A stretch of 64,000 bases of DNA. It comes from 2-02-FULL-66-14 sp037443705. GTDB lineage: Bacteria > Pseudomonadota > Gammaproteobacteria > Burkholderiales > SG8-39. Shown piece by piece: positions 29,231 through 38,393 of the stretch (the stretch's first letter is position 1; each line of letters opens with the position of its first letter). The translations under genes were made by a program, and so were the position numbers. Location of the stretch: NCBI GenBank assembly GCA_037443705.1, contig JBBINV010000001.1, positions 1-64,000 of the forward strand, read 5' to 3'. Below the pieces are notes generated by a model that made no database searches, was not told where the DNA came from, and was given only the letters and a program-made list of their open reading frames with translations.

Positions 29231-29617
29231 ATGAACGCCGGCCTCCGCGCCCTCGGCAAGCCGATACGCACCGTTCTCAGGTGGCAGTTGCTCGCGACCT
29301 TCATCTTGGGGCTCGCAGGCGCGTGGCTCGCCGGCACCCACGGCGCGCTTTCCGCCGCGCTCGGTGGTGCGGTGAGCGTCTCTGCGGGGTGGTTGTCGGC
29401 GGTAGTGGCGGCGAGGGGCAAGGCGCGGTCGGCAGGGGGGGTCCTGGCCGGAGCGCTGACGGCCGAAGGCGTGAAGATCGGCCTGATCGTGATCCTGCTG
29501 TGGCTGGTGCTGGCGACGTATCGGGAAGTGGTCACGGTCGCCTTCATCGGATCGTTCCTCGTGACGGCCCTGATCTACACGATGGCGTTTTTTGTGCGCG
29601 ACTACGACGAGCGTTGA
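29231..29617 (+). CDS. atpI: ATP synthase assembly protein I
   Basis: Small hydrophobic protein, 128 residues, with four predicted membrane helices (LLATFILGLAGAWLAG; ALGGAVSVSAGWLSAVV; GVKIGLIVILLWLVL; VAFIGSFLVTALIYTMAFF). AtpI helps assemble the c-ring and is typically the first gene of the operon, as here. It follows the promoter at 29172-29200 and precedes atpB by 4 nt. Confidence 0.9.
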   Translation: MNAGLRALGKPIRTVLRWQLLATFILGLAGAWLAGTHGALSAALGGAVSVSAGWLSAVVAARGKARSAGGVLAGALTAEGVKIGLIVILLWLVLATYREVVTVAFIGSFLVTALIYTMAFFVRDYDER

Positions 29618-29621
29618 TGCG

Positions 29622-30446
29622 ATGGCCGCCGGAACGGAACTCAATCCCACCGACTACATCAGCCACCACCTGACCTTCTTCGCGAAGCCGGTGGGCGAGG
29701 GCGGATTCTGGACGCTGCATGTCGACTCGCTCGCCACCGCCGTGATCCTCGGCGTGCTCGGCATCGGTTTTCTGTGGTGGGTGGTGCGCGGTGCAACGTC
29801 GGGGGTGCCCAGCCGCCGCCAGGCGTTCGTCGAGCTCGCGTTCGATTTCGTGAGCAACCAGGCGAAGAGCATCTTTCATCACGGCGACCTGAACCGGTTC
29901 GTCGCGCCTACGGCGCTCACCGTATTCGTCTGGGTGATCCTGATGAACGCGATGGACTTCCTGCCGGTGGACATCATGGCAAGAATCCTGGGCGCGGTCG
30001 GCTTGCACGAGTTCCGGCTCGTGCCGACCGCCGACGTGAACACGACGTTCGCGCTCGCGCTCTCAGTGTGGCTGCTGATGATCTACTTCAACGTCGCGGT
30101 GAAGGGGCTCGGCGGCTGGATCCACGAGCTCACCTGTGCGCCTTTCGGCATCAGGCCGCTCTGGGCGTCGCCGCTGCTCCTCGCCTTCAATGTCCTGTTC
30201 AATTTCATCGAGTACGTGTCGAAGCCGCTGTCGCACTCGCTGCGGCTGTTCGGCAACATGTACGCCGGGGAGATCATCTTCCTCCTGCTGTGGCTGTGGG
30301 CCGCGACCGGCCTCGCCGGTACGGTGTTCGCCACGCTGCTCGGCTGGGGATGGGCGATCTTCCACATCCTGATCGTGGTGCTGCAGGCGTTCATCTTCAT
30401 GATGCTCACGGTGGTGTACATCGCGCTCGCGCACGAGCACCACTGA
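29622..30446 (+). CDS. atpB: F1Fo ATP synthase subunit a
   Basis: Membrane subunit that forms the proton half-channels against the c-ring. N-terminal NPTDYISHHLTFF and the long helices near the C-terminus are typical; the essential Arg lies in HSLRLFGNMYAGEI, and ending VVYIALAHEHH is characteristic. Length is 274 residues from ATG 29622; ten codons upstream another ATG lies inside the atpI frame and is rejected. Confidence 0.96.
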   Translation: MAAGTELNPTDYISHHLTFFAKPVGEGGFWTLHVDSLATAVILGVLGIGFLWWVVRGATSGVPSRRQAFVELAFDFVSNQAKSIFHHGDLNRFVAPTALTVFVWVILMNAMDFLPVDIMARILGAVGLHEFRLVPTADVNTTFALALSVWLLMIYFNVAVKGLGGWIHELTCAPFGIRPLWASPLLLAFNVLFNFIEYVSKPLSHSLRLFGNMYAGEIIFLLLWLWAATGLAGTVFATLLGWGWAIFHILIVVLQAFIFMMLTVVYIALAHEHH

Positions 30447-30484
30447 ACGATTTCTTGGTTATTCGCTGAAAGGGGAACACACAG

Positions 30485-30760
30485 ATGGAAAAACTCCAGC
30501 TTCTGGCAATGATCCAGGCGTACACCGGAATCGGCATCGGCCTGATGATCGGCGTCGGCGCCGCGGGCGCGTGCATCGGCGTGGGCATCATGTGCAGCCG
30601 TTTCCTGGAAGCTGCCGCGCGCCAGCCCGAGCTCACGAACTCGCTGCAGGCCAAGGTGTTCCTGCTGCTCGGCCTGATCGACGCCTCGTTCATCATCGGC
30701 GTCGGTCTCGCGATGATGTTCGCTTTCGCCAACCCGCTGCTCGCCGTGATCCCGCGGTAG
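30485..30760 (+). CDS. atpE: F1Fo ATP synthase subunit c
   Basis: Two-helix proteolipid of the rotor ring, 91 residues. The first helix is glycine-rich (GIGIGLMIGVGAAGACIGVGI), the polar loop reads ARQPE, and the ion-binding carboxylate is Asp66 in LLGLIDASFIIGVGL. An Asp with no adjacent sodium-ligand pattern points to a proton-driven enzyme (inference). Confidence 0.96.
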   Translation: MEKLQLLAMIQAYTGIGIGLMIGVGAAGACIGVGIMCSRFLEAAARQPELTNSLQAKVFLLLGLIDASFIIGVGLAMMFAFANPLLAVIPR

Positions 30761-30797
30761 GGATGTCCCGGCGGGCGGCGATGGCAAGGACGCACCT

Positions 30798-31268
30798 ATG
30801 AATATCAACTTGACGCTGATCGCGCAGGCGGTTGCGTTCGCGCTGTTCATCTGGTTCACGGTGAAGTTCGTGTGGCCGCCGCTGCTGCGCGCGATCGAGG
30901 CGCGCCAGAAGGCGATCGCCGACGGGCTCGCCGCGGCGGACGAGGGCCGCAAGTCGCTCGAGGTCTCGACGCGACAGGCGGAGGATGCGATCAAGGCGGC
31001 GCGCGACCGCTCCGCGGAGATCGTGGCGCAGGCCGAGAAGCGCGCCGCGCAGATGATCGAGGAGGCGAAATCCGCGGCGAAGGAAGAGGGCGCGCGCGAA
31101 AAGGCTGCCGCCAAGGCCGAGATCGCGCAGGAGACGCAGCGCGCGAGGGAACAGCTGCGCGAGCAGGTCGCGGCGCTCGTGGTGGCGGGGGCCGAGAAGA
31201 TCCTGCGGCGCGAGGTGGACGCCAAGGCGCACGCCGATCTGCTCGATTCGATCCGGAAGCAGCTCTAA
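30798..31268 (+). CDS. atpF: F1Fo ATP synthase subunit b
   Basis: Peripheral stalk subunit of 156 residues: one N-terminal membrane helix (LIAQAVAFALFIWFTVKFVWPPL) followed by a long, charged Ala/Glu/Lys/Arg-rich coiled coil and the C-terminal ILRREVDAKAHADLLDSIRKQL that contacts subunit delta. It is a single b subunit rather than a b/b' pair. Subunit delta follows after 3 nt. Confidence 0.95.
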   Translation: MNINLTLIAQAVAFALFIWFTVKFVWPPLLRAIEARQKAIADGLAAADEGRKSLEVSTRQAEDAIKAARDRSAEIVAQAEKRAAQMIEEAKSAAKEEGAREKAAAKAEIAQETQRAREQLREQVAALVVAGAEKILRREVDAKAHADLLDSIRKQL

Positions 31269-31271
31269 GGC

Positions 31272-31808
31272 ATGGCCGAACCGAGCACCGTCGCCCGCCC
31301 GTACGCCGAAGCCGCCTTCAAGCTGGCGGATGCGCATGGCAAGCTCGCCGAATGGTCCGGGATGCTTGCGAACCTGGCGGCGGTGGCGGCCGACGGGCGT
31401 ATCCGCGCCGCGATCGGCGATCCCAATCTGCAGGCGGCGAAGGTGGCGGGCCTGTTCATCGCGATTCTCTCCGGGAAGCTCTCGGGCGAGGCGGAGAATT
31501 TCGTTCGCGTGCTTGCCGACAACGGGCGCCTGGAGCTTCTGCCCGAAATCCGCGCGCAGTACGAGAGCCTCAGGAACGAGCGCGAGGGCGTGATCGAGGC
31601 CGAGGTATACGCGGCCTTCGAACTCGGCGCCGACCAGCTCGCGGACCTCGTGGCGCGGCTCGAGAAGAAGACCGGCAAGACGGTGAGGGCGCGGGTGAGC
31701 GTCGATCGCGAGCTCATCGGCGGCGTCAAGGTGGTGCTCGGGGACAAGGTCATCGACGGCTCCGCGCGCGCGCAGCTCGCCGCGCTCGAGGCCGCACTCA
31801 AGGCTTAA
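31272..31808 (+). CDS. atpH: F1Fo ATP synthase subunit delta
   Basis: Connects the F1 head with the peripheral stalk. 178 residues; starts STVARPYAEAAFKLA and has the C-terminal family signature VSVDRELIGGVKVVLGDKVIDGSARAQL. Located between atpF and atpA in the canonical order. Confidence 0.95.
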   Translation: MAEPSTVARPYAEAAFKLADAHGKLAEWSGMLANLAAVAADGRIRAAIGDPNLQAAKVAGLFIAILSGKLSGEAENFVRVLADNGRLELLPEIRAQYESLRNEREGVIEAEVYAAFELGADQLADLVARLEKKTGKTVRARVSVDRELIGGVKVVLGDKVIDGSARAQLAALEAALKA

Positions 31809-31826
31809 GGAACTTCAGGAGCAGTC

Positions 31827-33374
31827 ATGCAACTCAATCCTTCCGAAATCTCGGAGCTGATCCGCAACCGGATCCAGAACCTGGACGCGGGCGTTGCGAT
31901 GCGCACGCAAGGGACCGTCGTGTCGGTGACCGACGGCATCTGTCGCATCCACGGCCTCTCGGACGTCATGCAGGGCGAGATGCTTGAGTTTCCGAAGAGC
32001 ACCTTCGGCCTGGCGCTCAACCTCGAGCGAGACTCGGTCGGCGCGGTGATCCTGGGTGAGTACGAGCACATCACCGAGGGCGACACGGTGAAGTGCACGG
32101 GCAAGATCCTCTCGGTGCCGGTGGGACCGGAGCTGCTCGGGCGCGTGGTGAATTCCCTTGGCGCGCCGATCGACGGCAAGGGCCCGATCGACGCAAAGGA
32201 GACCGACGTCATCGAAAAGGTCGCGCCCGGCGTGATCTGGAGAAAATCGGTCTCGCAGCCCGTGCAGACCGGTCTCAAGGCGATCGACTCGATGGTGCCG
32301 ATCGGGCGCGGCCAGAGGGAGCTCATCATCGGCGACCGCCAGACCGGAAAGACCGCAGTCGCGGTCGACACGATCATCAACCAGAAGGGCAAGGAACTGA
32401 TCTGCGTGTACGTCGCGGTAGGGCAGAAGGCCTCGACCATCGCCAACGTCGTGCGCAAGCTCGAGGAGCACGGCGCGATGGCCTACACCATCGTCGTGGC
32501 CGCATCGGCCTCGGAGTCTGCCGCCATGCAGTACATCGCGCCCTATTCCGGCTGCACCATGGGCGAGTACTTCCGTGACCGAGGCCAGGACGCGCTCATC
32601 ATCTACGACGACCTCACCAAGCAGGCCTGGGCCTATCGGCAGGTGTCGCTGCTGCTGCGCCGCCCGCCCGGGCGCGAGGCGTATCCGGGCGACGTGTTTT
32701 ATCTCCATTCGCGGCTTCTCGAGCGCGCGGCGCGCGTCAACGAGGAGTACGTCGAGCGCTTCACCAGGGGAAAAGTCAAGGGCAAGACAGGTTCGCTCAC
32801 GGCGCTGCCGGTGATCGAGACGCAAGCCGGCGACGTGACCGCGTTCGTGCCTACGAACGTGATCTCGATCACCGACGGCCAGATCTTCCTCGAGACCGAC
32901 CTCTTCAACGCCGGCATCCGGCCCGCGATCAACGCAGGGATCTCGGTTTCGCGCGTGGGGGGCGCGGCGCAGACCAAGATCATGAAGCGGCGCGACACCG
33001 GCGGCGGCGTGCGCCTCGCGCTCGCGCAGTACCGCGAGCTCGCCGCCTTCGCGCAGTTCGCATCCGACCTGGATGAAGCCACGCGCAGGCAGCTCGAGCG
33101 CGGCCGCATGGTGACCGAGCTCATGAAGCAGCCGCAGTACCATCCCCTGCAGGTTTGGGAGATGGCGCTTACCCTCTTCGCCGTCAACAACGGCTACTTC
33201 GACGATGTCGACGTGAAGAAGGCACTCGCCGCAGAGCGCAGCATGCGCGACTACATCAAGGGCAAGTACGCGGAACTCGTCGGGCGGATGGAGGAGAAAA
33301 AGGACCTCTCCGCGGACGACGAGAAAGCGCTCAAGAATGCGATCGAAGACTGGAAGAAGAACGGGACGTTCTAG
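31827..33374 (+). CDS. atpA: F1Fo ATP synthase subunit alpha
   Basis: Non-catalytic nucleotide-binding subunit of F1, 515 residues. Starts MQLNPSEISELIRNRI; Walker A is GDRQTGKTAVAVD; YVAVGQKASTIANVV, ALIIYDDLTKQAWAYRQVSLLLRRPPGREAYPGDVFYLHSRLLERAA and the alpha/beta signature region near PAINAGISVSRVGGAAQ are intact. The stop TAG is followed immediately by the atpG ATG with no gap. Confidence 0.98.
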   Translation: MQLNPSEISELIRNRIQNLDAGVAMRTQGTVVSVTDGICRIHGLSDVMQGEMLEFPKSTFGLALNLERDSVGAVILGEYEHITEGDTVKCTGKILSVPVGPELLGRVVNSLGAPIDGKGPIDAKETDVIEKVAPGVIWRKSVSQPVQTGLKAIDSMVPIGRGQRELIIGDRQTGKTAVAVDTIINQKGKELICVYVAVGQKASTIANVVRKLEEHGAMAYTIVVAASASESAAMQYIAPYSGCTMGEYFRDRGQDALIIYDDLTKQAWAYRQVSLLLRRPPGREAYPGDVFYLHSRLLERAARVNEEYVERFTRGKVKGKTGSLTALPVIETQAGDVTAFVPTNVISITDGQIFLETDLFNAGIRPAINAGISVSRVGGAAQTKIMKRRDTGGGVRLALAQYRELAAFAQFASDLDEATRRQLERGRMVTELMKQPQYHPLQVWEMALTLFAVNNGYFDDVDVKKALAAERSMRDYIKGKYAELVGRMEEKKDLSADDEKALKNAIEDWKKNGTF

Positions 33375-34238
33375 ATGCCCGGCACCAAGGAAATCCGGAT
33401 GAAGATCCGGAGTGTGCAGAACACCCGGAAAATCACCAAGGCGATGGAGATGGTCGCCGCCTCGAAGATGAGGAAGGCCCAGGAGCGCATGCGCACGGCG
33501 CGCCCCTACGGCGAGAAGATTCGCAACGTCGCCGCGCACATCAGCCACGCGAACCCCGAATACCGGCATCCGTTTCTCGTCGCACGCGACACGGTGAAGC
33601 GCGTGGGCCTGATCGTGATCACCACCGACAAGGGCCTGTGCGGCGCGCTCAACACCAACCTGCTTCGCATGGTGCTCAACCAGTACAAGGAGTGGCAGGG
33701 CCAGGGCGAGGAGATCGAGGTCTGCTGCATCGGCAACAAGGGCCTTGGGTTCATGCAGCGCCTGGGGGCGAACATCGTCTCGCAGGCGGTGCAGCTCGGC
33801 GACCGGCCGCAGATGGAAAAGCTGATCGGCACCGTGAAGGTGATGCTCGACGGCTACACGGCCGACCGCTTCGACCGGCTGGTTCTCGCCTACAACCGCT
33901 TCATAAACACCATGAAGCAGGAGCCGGTGGTCGAGCAGCTGCTGCCGCTCGCGGGCGAGCGCCTGGGCTCGCCGGAAACCGTGTGGGACTACATCTACGA
34001 GCCCGAGGCGAAGAGCGTGCTCGACCAGGTGATGACGCGCTACATCGAAGCGATCATCTACCAGGCGGTGGCCGAGAACATGTCGTGCGAGCAGTCGGCG
34101 CGCATGGTGGCGATGAAAGCCGCCTCCGACAATGCGGCGAACCTGATCGACGAGCTGACGCTCGTCTACAACAAGAACCGGCAGGCCGGGATCACCAAGG
34201 AGCTTTCGGAAATCGTGGGCGGCGCCGCCGCCGTATAG
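33375..34238 (+). CDS. atpG: F1Fo ATP synthase subunit gamma
   Basis: Central rotor shaft, 287 residues. N-terminal TKEIRMKIRSVQNTRKITKAMEMVAASKMRKAQ and the C-terminal MKAASDNAANLIDELTLVYNKNRQAGITKELSEIVGGAAA are the conserved coiled-coil ends; ITTDKGLCGALNTN lies in the globular part. It abuts atpA directly and precedes atpD by 12 nt. Confidence 0.97.
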   Translation: MPGTKEIRMKIRSVQNTRKITKAMEMVAASKMRKAQERMRTARPYGEKIRNVAAHISHANPEYRHPFLVARDTVKRVGLIVITTDKGLCGALNTNLLRMVLNQYKEWQGQGEEIEVCCIGNKGLGFMQRLGANIVSQAVQLGDRPQMEKLIGTVKVMLDGYTADRFDRLVLAYNRFINTMKQEPVVEQLLPLAGERLGSPETVWDYIYEPEAKSVLDQVMTRYIEAIIYQAVAENMSCEQSARMVAMKAASDNAANLIDELTLVYNKNRQAGITKELSEIVGGAAAV

Positions 34239-34250
34239 AGGATCGGAAAC

Positions 34251-35660
34251 ATGGCACAAGCACAAGGCACCATCGTCCAGACCATCGGCGCGGTGATCGA
34301 CATCGAGTTCCCGCGCGAGCAGATGCCCAAAGTCTACGACGCGCTCACGCTCGAGGACTCCGGCGAACAGGGTCTCGCCGAGAAGGGGCTCACCTTCGAG
34401 GTCGAGCAGCAGCTCGGCGACGGCATCGTGCGCTGCATCGCGCTCGGGTCTTCCGACGGCCTGCGACGCGGCATGAAGGTGAAGAACACCGGCGCGCCGA
34501 TTTCGGTGCCGGTCGGCCACGGCACCGTGGGACGGATCATGGACGTGCTCGGGCGCCCGATCGACGAGGCGGGGCCGATCAAGACCGACGAGCGGCGCTC
34601 GATCCACCAGACTGCGCCCAAGTTCGACGAGCTCTCGCCTTCGGTGGAGCTGCTCGAGACCGGCATCAAGGTGATCGACCTCATCTGCCCCTTCGCCAAG
34701 GGCGGCAAGATCGGGCTGTTCGGCGGTGCGGGCGTGGGCAAGACCGTCAACATGATGGAGCTCATCAACAATATCGCGAAGCAGCACGCGGGGCTGTCGG
34801 TCTTTGCCGGCGTGGGCGAACGCACGCGCGAGGGCAACGACTTCTACCACGAAATGAAGGACTCTCAGGTGCTCGACAAGGTCGCGATGGTGTTCGGCCA
34901 GATGAACGAGCCGCCCGGCAACCGGCTGCGCGTTGCGCTCACCGGTCTCACCATGGCCGAGCGCTTCCGCGACGAAGGGCGCGACATCCTGCTCTTCATC
35001 GACAACATCTACCGCTTCACGCTCGCGGGGACCGAAGTCTCGGCGCTGCTCGGGCGCATGCCCTCCGCGGTGGGCTATCAGCCCACGCTCGCGGAAGAGA
35101 TGGGGCGGCTCCAGGAGCGCATCACCTCGACCAAGGTGGGCTCGATCACCTCGATCCAGGCGGTGTACGTGCCGGCGGACGACCTGACCGACCCGTCACC
35201 CGCAACCACCTTCGGGCACCTCGACGCCACCGTGGTGCTCTCGCGCGACATCGCCGCTCTCGGCATCTATCCGGCGGTCGATCCGCTCGACTCCACCTCG
35301 CGCCAGGTCGATCCGAATACGATCGGCGAGGAGCATTACGGCACCACGCGCGCGGTGCAGGCGACGCTGCAGCGCTACAAGGAGCTGCGGGACATCATCG
35401 CGATCCTCGGGATGGACGAGCTTTCGCCCGAGGACAAGCTCGCGGTCGCGCGCGCGCGCAAGATCCAGCGGTTCCTTTCGCAGCCCTTCACCGTGGCGCA
35501 AAACTTCACCGGCACGCCCGGCAAGTACGTGCCGCTCAAGGACACGATCCGCGGCTTCAAGATGATCGTGAACGGCGAGTGCGACCACATCCCCGAGCAG
35601 GCCTTCTACATGGTCGGCCCGATCGAGGAAGCGTTCGAGAAGGCGAAGACGCTCCAGTAA
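34251..35660 (+). CDS. atpD: F1Fo ATP synthase subunit beta
   Basis: Catalytic subunit of F1, 469 residues. Walker A GGAGVGKTVNMMELI, the catalytic Glu in GERTREGNDFYHEM, LLFIDNIYRFTLAG and the DELSEED-like loop DELSPEDKL are present. One family position deviates: the usual family motif VFAGVGERTREGND is intact, while RFTLAGTEVSALLGRMPSAVGYQPTL agrees with bacterial beta subunits. Its TAA shares an A with the atpC ATG (TAATG). Confidence 0.98.
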   Translation: MAQAQGTIVQTIGAVIDIEFPREQMPKVYDALTLEDSGEQGLAEKGLTFEVEQQLGDGIVRCIALGSSDGLRRGMKVKNTGAPISVPVGHGTVGRIMDVLGRPIDEAGPIKTDERRSIHQTAPKFDELSPSVELLETGIKVIDLICPFAKGGKIGLFGGAGVGKTVNMMELINNIAKQHAGLSVFAGVGERTREGNDFYHEMKDSQVLDKVAMVFGQMNEPPGNRLRVALTGLTMAERFRDEGRDILLFIDNIYRFTLAGTEVSALLGRMPSAVGYQPTLAEEMGRLQERITSTKVGSITSIQAVYVPADDLTDPSPATTFGHLDATVVLSRDIAALGIYPAVDPLDSTSRQVDPNTIGEEHYGTTRAVQATLQRYKELRDIIAILGMDELSPEDKLAVARARKIQRFLSQPFTVAQNFTGTPGKYVPLKDTIRGFKMIVNGECDHIPEQAFYMVGPIEEAFEKAKTLQ

Positions 35661-36082
35661 TGGCCGCCGCCACCCTCCACATCGATGTGGTTAGCGCCGA
35701 GGAGTCGATCTACTCGGGCGAAGCCGAGTTCGTCGTCCTGCCGGGCGAGGCGGGCGAGCTTGGCATCTATCCGCGCCACACGCCGCTCATCACGCGCATC
35801 AAGCCGGGCGCGGTGCGCATCCTCCCCGCGGGCGGAGGCGAGGAGCAGCTCATCTTCGTGGCGGGCGGTATTCTGGAAGTGCAGCCCAAGGTGATCACGG
35901 TGCTCGCCGACACCGCGATCCGCGCGCACGACCTCGACGAGAAAAAAGCGCTCGAAGCGCAGCAGCGCGCCGAGGAAGCCCGCAAGAGCGCGCGCGACAA
36001 GCAGGAGCTCGCCGTGGTCGAGGGCGAGCTCGCGATGCTCGCCGCGCAGCTCGCGGCGATCCGCAAGCTGCGCAAGCGCTAG
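35660..36082 (+). CDS. atpC: F1Fo ATP synthase subunit epsilon
   Basis: Regulatory and rotor-foot subunit, 140 residues, last gene of the operon. The N-terminal beta sandwich shows LHIDVVSAEESIYSGEAEFVVLPGEAGELGIYPRHTPLITRIKPGAVRI, and the C-terminal two helices follow (EKKALEAQQRAEEARKSA). It overlaps atpD by one base. Only 7 bp separate it from the stop of the convergent cyclase gene, so there is no room for an intergenic terminator. Confidence 0.96.
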   Translation: MAAATLHIDVVSAEESIYSGEAEFVVLPGEAGELGIYPRHTPLITRIKPGAVRILPAGGGEEQLIFVAGGILEVQPKVITVLADTAIRAHDLDEKKALEAQQRAEEARKSARDKQELAVVEGELAMLAAQLAAIRKLRKR

Positions 36083-36089
36083 CGAACCC

Positions 36090-38393
36090 CTACTTTTCGG
36101 TCAGCGTCCAGACCCCGTTCCAGTCGTCGAACGGGGGCTCGGCGGCGTAGTGGGCGCAGCGTTCCATGTAGATCGCGCAGACCCTGTCCTCGCCGCGGAG
36201 CTTCGCTGCTTCGGCGAAGCTCGCGCCGGCTTCCTTGAAGCGCCGGCCGCGGTACTGGTCCATTGCGAGGCGGTACAGCTGCAGGAACTCGGGCAGGTTC
36301 GGGAAGCTCGCCTCGGTGTGGTGGTCGAGCAGCTCGTGGATCGCGACCGCCTGGGTCTTGCCCTTCACGATCACGTTGTCCACGAGCCGGCTGCGGTAGG
36401 TGCCGCGCAGCCGCCGGAAGGTGTTGTCGCTCACGAGGATCTGCGCGCCGTACTGCTTGCAGGCGCCCTCCAGGCGCGAGGCGAGGTTGACGCCGTCGCC
36501 GATCATGGTGAAGTCCATGCGCTTGGGCGAGCCGATATTGCCCGCGACCAGGCTGTCGGTGTTCAGGCCCACGCCGATGTGCACCGGGGGCTTGCCTTCG
36601 GAGACGCGCTTCGCGTTCCACTCCGCGAGGATGCGCTGCATGCCGATCGCGGCGCGCACCGCGCGGTCCTCGTCGTCCTCGTGCGGTACGGGCACCCCGA
36701 AGCCGGCCATGATCGCGTCGCCGATGAACTTGTCGAGCATCCCGCCGTGCTGCTGGATGCAGTCGACCATCAGCGTGAAGTACTCGTTCAGCAGGCTCAC
36801 GGTCGCCGCCGCACCCAGGTGCTCGGTGAGCGTGGTGAAGCTGCGGATGTCGGAAAAGAGCACCGTCGCCGTGATGGCCTGGCCGCCGAGGAGGTCGGCG
36901 CCGGTCGACATCAGCTGGTCGGCGATGCTCGCGTCCATGTAGCGCGACATGGTCGCCTTCATGCGCTTCTCCGAGCTGATGTCCTCGATGAGGAGCATGG
37001 TGCCGAGGTACTTGCCGTCGGCACCGGCGAGCGGCACCGCGGTGAGGTTGGCCGACACCGTATCGGCGCCGATCCGGAGCGCGGCGTCCATCGTCGTCTG
37101 CGGCATGCGCTTCCCGGAGACAAGCGCGATCTTGTCGAGCACCCAGGCGTTGGCCTCGGTGAAGATCTGAGCCGCGGGACGCTGTACCAGGGCTTCGACG
37201 GGTTGCCGCAGGATGCGGCTTCCGGCCGCGTTGCAGGTGACCACCCTGCCCGATTCGTCCAGCGTGATCACCCCGTTGGTCATGCTCTCGAGCATGCTCT
37301 CGTTGTAGTTCTTCATCGCCTGCACGTCGGCGAAGAGCTTCGCGTTCTCGAGCGCGATCGAGACCTGTGCCGTGAACGCTTTCAGGCGCTGCTCGTCCTC
37401 GGCGGTGAAAGGGCCCGAGTGCTTGTTCAGCACCTGGGTCACGCCGATCACCTTGCCCTGCTGGTTGACCACCGGCACGCACAGGATCGAGCGCGTGAAA
37501 AAGCCCGTGCGCTTGTCGAACGCGGGATTGAAGCGCAGGTCGGCGTAGGCGTAGGGAATGTTGATCGCTTTTCCCGAGGTGAACACCGCACCCGCGATCC
37601 CGAGGTGGTTCGGGAGCCGGATCTGGGTCGCCTCGAGCCCCTGGCCGACCTCCGACCATAGCTCGCCGGTCTTTTCATCGTTCAGGAACAGCGTCGAACG
37701 CTCGGCATCGAGCATCCGCGTCGCCTCGCCCATCACCTTCTGCAGGAGCGAGCCGATCTTGATGTCGGCGGTCATCTCCGACACCATGTCGAGGAATTCG
37801 AGCTCCTGCTTGCGCACCTGTTTCATGCGCTCGATGTACTGCGCGGTCTGGAGCGCCACCGCGCCCTGCGTGGTCATCTCCTGCAGGAGCTTCAGGTCGT
37901 GCGGCGTGAAGCGTCCGCGCAGCTTGTTCAGCACCTGTGCCACGCCGATCACCTCGCCCTTCACCGTGCGGATCGGGACGCACAGGATCGAGCGCGTGAC
38001 GAACCCGGTCTGCTCGTCGATCGAGCGATTGAAGCGTGCGTCGGCGTAGGCGTCGTGGATGATCAGCGGCTCGCCGCTCTGGAACACGTGGCCGGCGATA
38101 CCAGTGGTATTCAGGAGCCGGATCTCGCGGTTGATGCTGCCCTGGGCGACGCGCGAGTAGAGCTCGCCGGTCATCTCGTCGTTGAGGAACAGGCTCCCGC
38201 GCTCGGCGCCGATCTCCTCGGTGGTCATCGCCACCATCACCAGCAGCACGTCGTCGAGACGGTCCATCGCCGCCATGCGGCGCGTGATCTCGAGCATGAG
38301 CTCGGCGTGGCGCAGGCGCCGCGCGCGGTCGCGCGGCGTGGCACGCTTGCGAATCCCGGCAGCCGGGTTCAGGTGTCTCTGCTCATCCTTCAC
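36090..38393 (-). CDS. GAF-GAF-PAS class III adenylate/guanylate cyclase
   Basis: Predicted cytoplasmic nucleotide cyclase, 767 residues with no membrane segment. Two GAF domains come first, with parallel motifs (about residues 45-190: ERGSLFLNDEMTGELYSRV, RSILCVPI; about 225-360: RSTLFLNDEKTGELWSEV, RSILCVPV). A PAS-like segment follows (about 375-480: MLESMTNGVITLDESGRVV). The catalytic domain contains VLFSDIRSFTTL and KFIGDAIMAGFG with metal-binding Asp residues, and KRMDFTMIGDGVNLASRLEG with the purine-selecting Lys and Asp of adenylate cyclases. So cAMP is the likelier product. The ATG overlaps the stop of the upstream coiled-coil gene by 11 nt, indicating coupled expression. Confidence 0.9.
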   Translation of the reverse strand: MKDEQRHLNPAAGIRKRATPRDRARRLRHAELMLEITRRMAAMDRLDDVLLVMVAMTTEEIGAERGSLFLNDEMTGELYSRVAQGSINREIRLLNTTGIAGHVFQSGEPLIIHDAYADARFNRSIDEQTGFVTRSILCVPIRTVKGEVIGVAQVLNKLRGRFTPHDLKLLQEMTTQGAVALQTAQYIERMKQVRKQELEFLDMVSEMTADIKIGSLLQKVMGEATRMLDAERSTLFLNDEKTGELWSEVGQGLEATQIRLPNHLGIAGAVFTSGKAINIPYAYADLRFNPAFDKRTGFFTRSILCVPVVNQQGKVIGVTQVLNKHSGPFTAEDEQRLKAFTAQVSIALENAKLFADVQAMKNYNESMLESMTNGVITLDESGRVVTCNAAGSRILRQPVEALVQRPAAQIFTEANAWVLDKIALVSGKRMPQTTMDAALRIGADTVSANLTAVPLAGADGKYLGTMLLIEDISSEKRMKATMSRYMDASIADQLMSTGADLLGGQAITATVLFSDIRSFTTLTEHLGAAATVSLLNEYFTLMVDCIQQHGGMLDKFIGDAIMAGFGVPVPHEDDEDRAVRAAIGMQRILAEWNAKRVSEGKPPVHIGVGLNTDSLVAGNIGSPKRMDFTMIGDGVNLASRLEGACKQYGAQILVSDNTFRRLRGTYRSRLVDNVIVKGKTQAVAIHELLDHHTEASFPNLPEFLQLYRLAMDQYRGRRFKEAGASFAEAAKLRGEDRVCAIYMERCAHYAAEPPFDDWNGVWTLTEK

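Noticed and set aside
31815..34850. Very long open frame (about 1,000 codons) antisense to atpA, atpG and atpD
   Set aside because: It is the complement of perfectly conserved ATP synthase genes. Such frames are common in GC-rich DNA because codon third positions are mostly G or C; the translated product is low-complexity and has no domain.
33155..35659. Plus-strand frame of over 800 codons running through atpG and atpD into atpC
   Set aside because: Only its last 140 codons (atpC) are real. The rest is an out-of-frame reading of atpG and atpD.
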